Source: an uncultured Flavihumibacter sp.
GTDB lineage: Bacteria > Bacteroidota > Bacteroidia > Chitinophagales > Chitinophagaceae
NCBI GenBank assembly: GCA_946481605.1
Contig: CAMLPA010000273.1
Span: 1-5,193, forward strand
Reading direction: 5' to 3'
Length of the DNA: 5,193 nucleotides
Shown: positions 4,850 to 5,193 of the stretch, one piece after another
Layout: each line of letters begins with the position of its first letter
Position numbering within the stretch: the first letter of the stretch is position 1
Translations under genes and position numbers: made by a program
Notes under the pieces: generated by a model
The model's database searches: none
What the model was told of the DNA's origin: nothing
What the model saw: the letters and a program-made list of their open reading frames with translations, nothing else

Positions 4850-5193
4850 ATGAGAACAATCCCCTTCCTGGTAAGCGCGGCGGCAACGATAGGTCTGGTA
4901 ACGGTTTTGAACACACGCTGGAACGTTGGCGGTTCCGAAACGCCGAGGTTGGGTGGTTTTTTAAGTCCGCAGCACGGTTTCTGGCAGAACGCCGCTCCGG
5001 AAGATGAAAACTTTAGCGGAAAACTTGCGCTGAATGGTTTGAAAGGAAAAGCCGCCGTTTACTTTGATGAGCGCCTCGTGCCCCATGTTTTTGCCGATCA
5101 GGAAGAAGATGCTTTTTATGTGCAGGGATACCTGCACGCGAAGTTCCGCCTTTGGCAGATGGAATTCCAGACCCACGCGGCTGCAGGCCGCCT
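4850..5193 (+). CDS. Penicillin acylase family protein, N-terminal part (3' end outside window)
   Basis: The frame from ATG 4850 stays open to the window edge: 114 complete codons plus two bases. Residues 4-20 (IPFLVSAAATIGLVTVL) are a hydrophobic signal peptide or anchor, so the protein should face the periplasm. The FLSPQHGFWQNA segment (37-48) recurs in Bacteroidota members of this family as I recall them. Then come the alpha-chain hallmarks: VYFDERLVPHVFADQEEDAF (70-89) and QGYLHAKFRLWQMEFQTHAAAGR (92-114). Full-length relatives are Ntn-hydrolase precursors of roughly 700-850 residues that self-cleave to expose a catalytic N-terminal Ser on the beta chain; that part lies beyond the window. 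They hydrolyse amide bonds of penicillins, acyl-homoserine lactones or other N-acyl compounds; the substrate here cannot be told. It starts 57 bp after bioF. A shorter overlapping frame at 4792-5007 is spurious. Confidence 0.88.
   Translation, partial: MRTIPFLVSAAATIGLVTVLNTRWNVGGSETPRLGGFLSPQHGFWQNAAPEDENFSGKLALNGLKGKAAVYFDERLVPHVFADQEEDAFYVQGYLHAKFRLWQMEFQTHAAAGR

Noticed and set aside
4792..5007. 71-codon + strand frame beginning at the ATG that overlaps the bioF stop (TGATG)
   Set aside because: The arrangement looks like translational coupling, but the product is an Arg-rich unpatterned peptide and the frame collides with the clear penicillin-acylase frame starting at 4850.

Overview
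The window looks like chromosomal DNA of a Bacteroidota bacterium, probably of the Chitinophagaceae type. This is inferred from protein character (a GSCFA protein, a Tat-exported GH109-like protein, BioF with a TFGKA lysine motif), from start sites that mostly lack Shine-Dalgarno sequences, and from upstream boxes resembling the Bacteroidota -7 element TAnnTTTG. No rRNA, tRNA, CRISPR array, insertion sequence or phage gene is visible.

Layout, left to right. (1) Positions 1-387, + strand: the C-terminal part of a GSCFA-family (SGNH-hydrolase-like) protein. (2) Positions 350-2786, - strand: a two-gene unit read leftwards. A Tat-exported Gfo/Idh/MocA-fold protein closely resembling GH109 alpha-N-acetylgalactosaminidase is followed 13 nt later by an N-acetylhexosamine 1-kinase (NahK-like). 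The kinase gene overlaps the convergent GSCFA gene by 38 bp, and its probable intrinsic terminator lies inside the GSCFA coding sequence. (3) Positions 2787-2888: a short intergenic region with two CG-centred palindromes, 32 bp centre to centre, resembling a pair of LacI-family operators. The same bases could also fold as a terminator for the gene upstream. (4) Positions 2889-3500, - strand: miaE, a tRNA-modifying diiron hydroxylase. (5) Positions 3501-3685: a divergent promoter region. (6) Positions 3686-4792, + strand: bioF, the biotin-pathway 8-amino-7-oxononanoate synthase. (7) Positions 4850-5193, + strand: the N-terminal part of a penicillin-acylase-family Ntn hydrolase, cut by the window edge.

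Functionally, the most coherent unit is the GH109 + NahK pair. An exported NAD-dependent glycosidase would release GalNAc (or a related amino sugar) from glycans. After uptake by a transporter not in this window, the kinase would make the sugar 1-phosphate. The palindromes suggest local sugar-responsive control, but no LacI-type regulator gene is present here. miaE, bioF and the acylase appear to be separately promoted neighbours. I see no clearly new system. The points most worth a second look are the glycan-salvage pair with its operator/terminator ambiguity and the antisense terminator embedded in a coding sequence.
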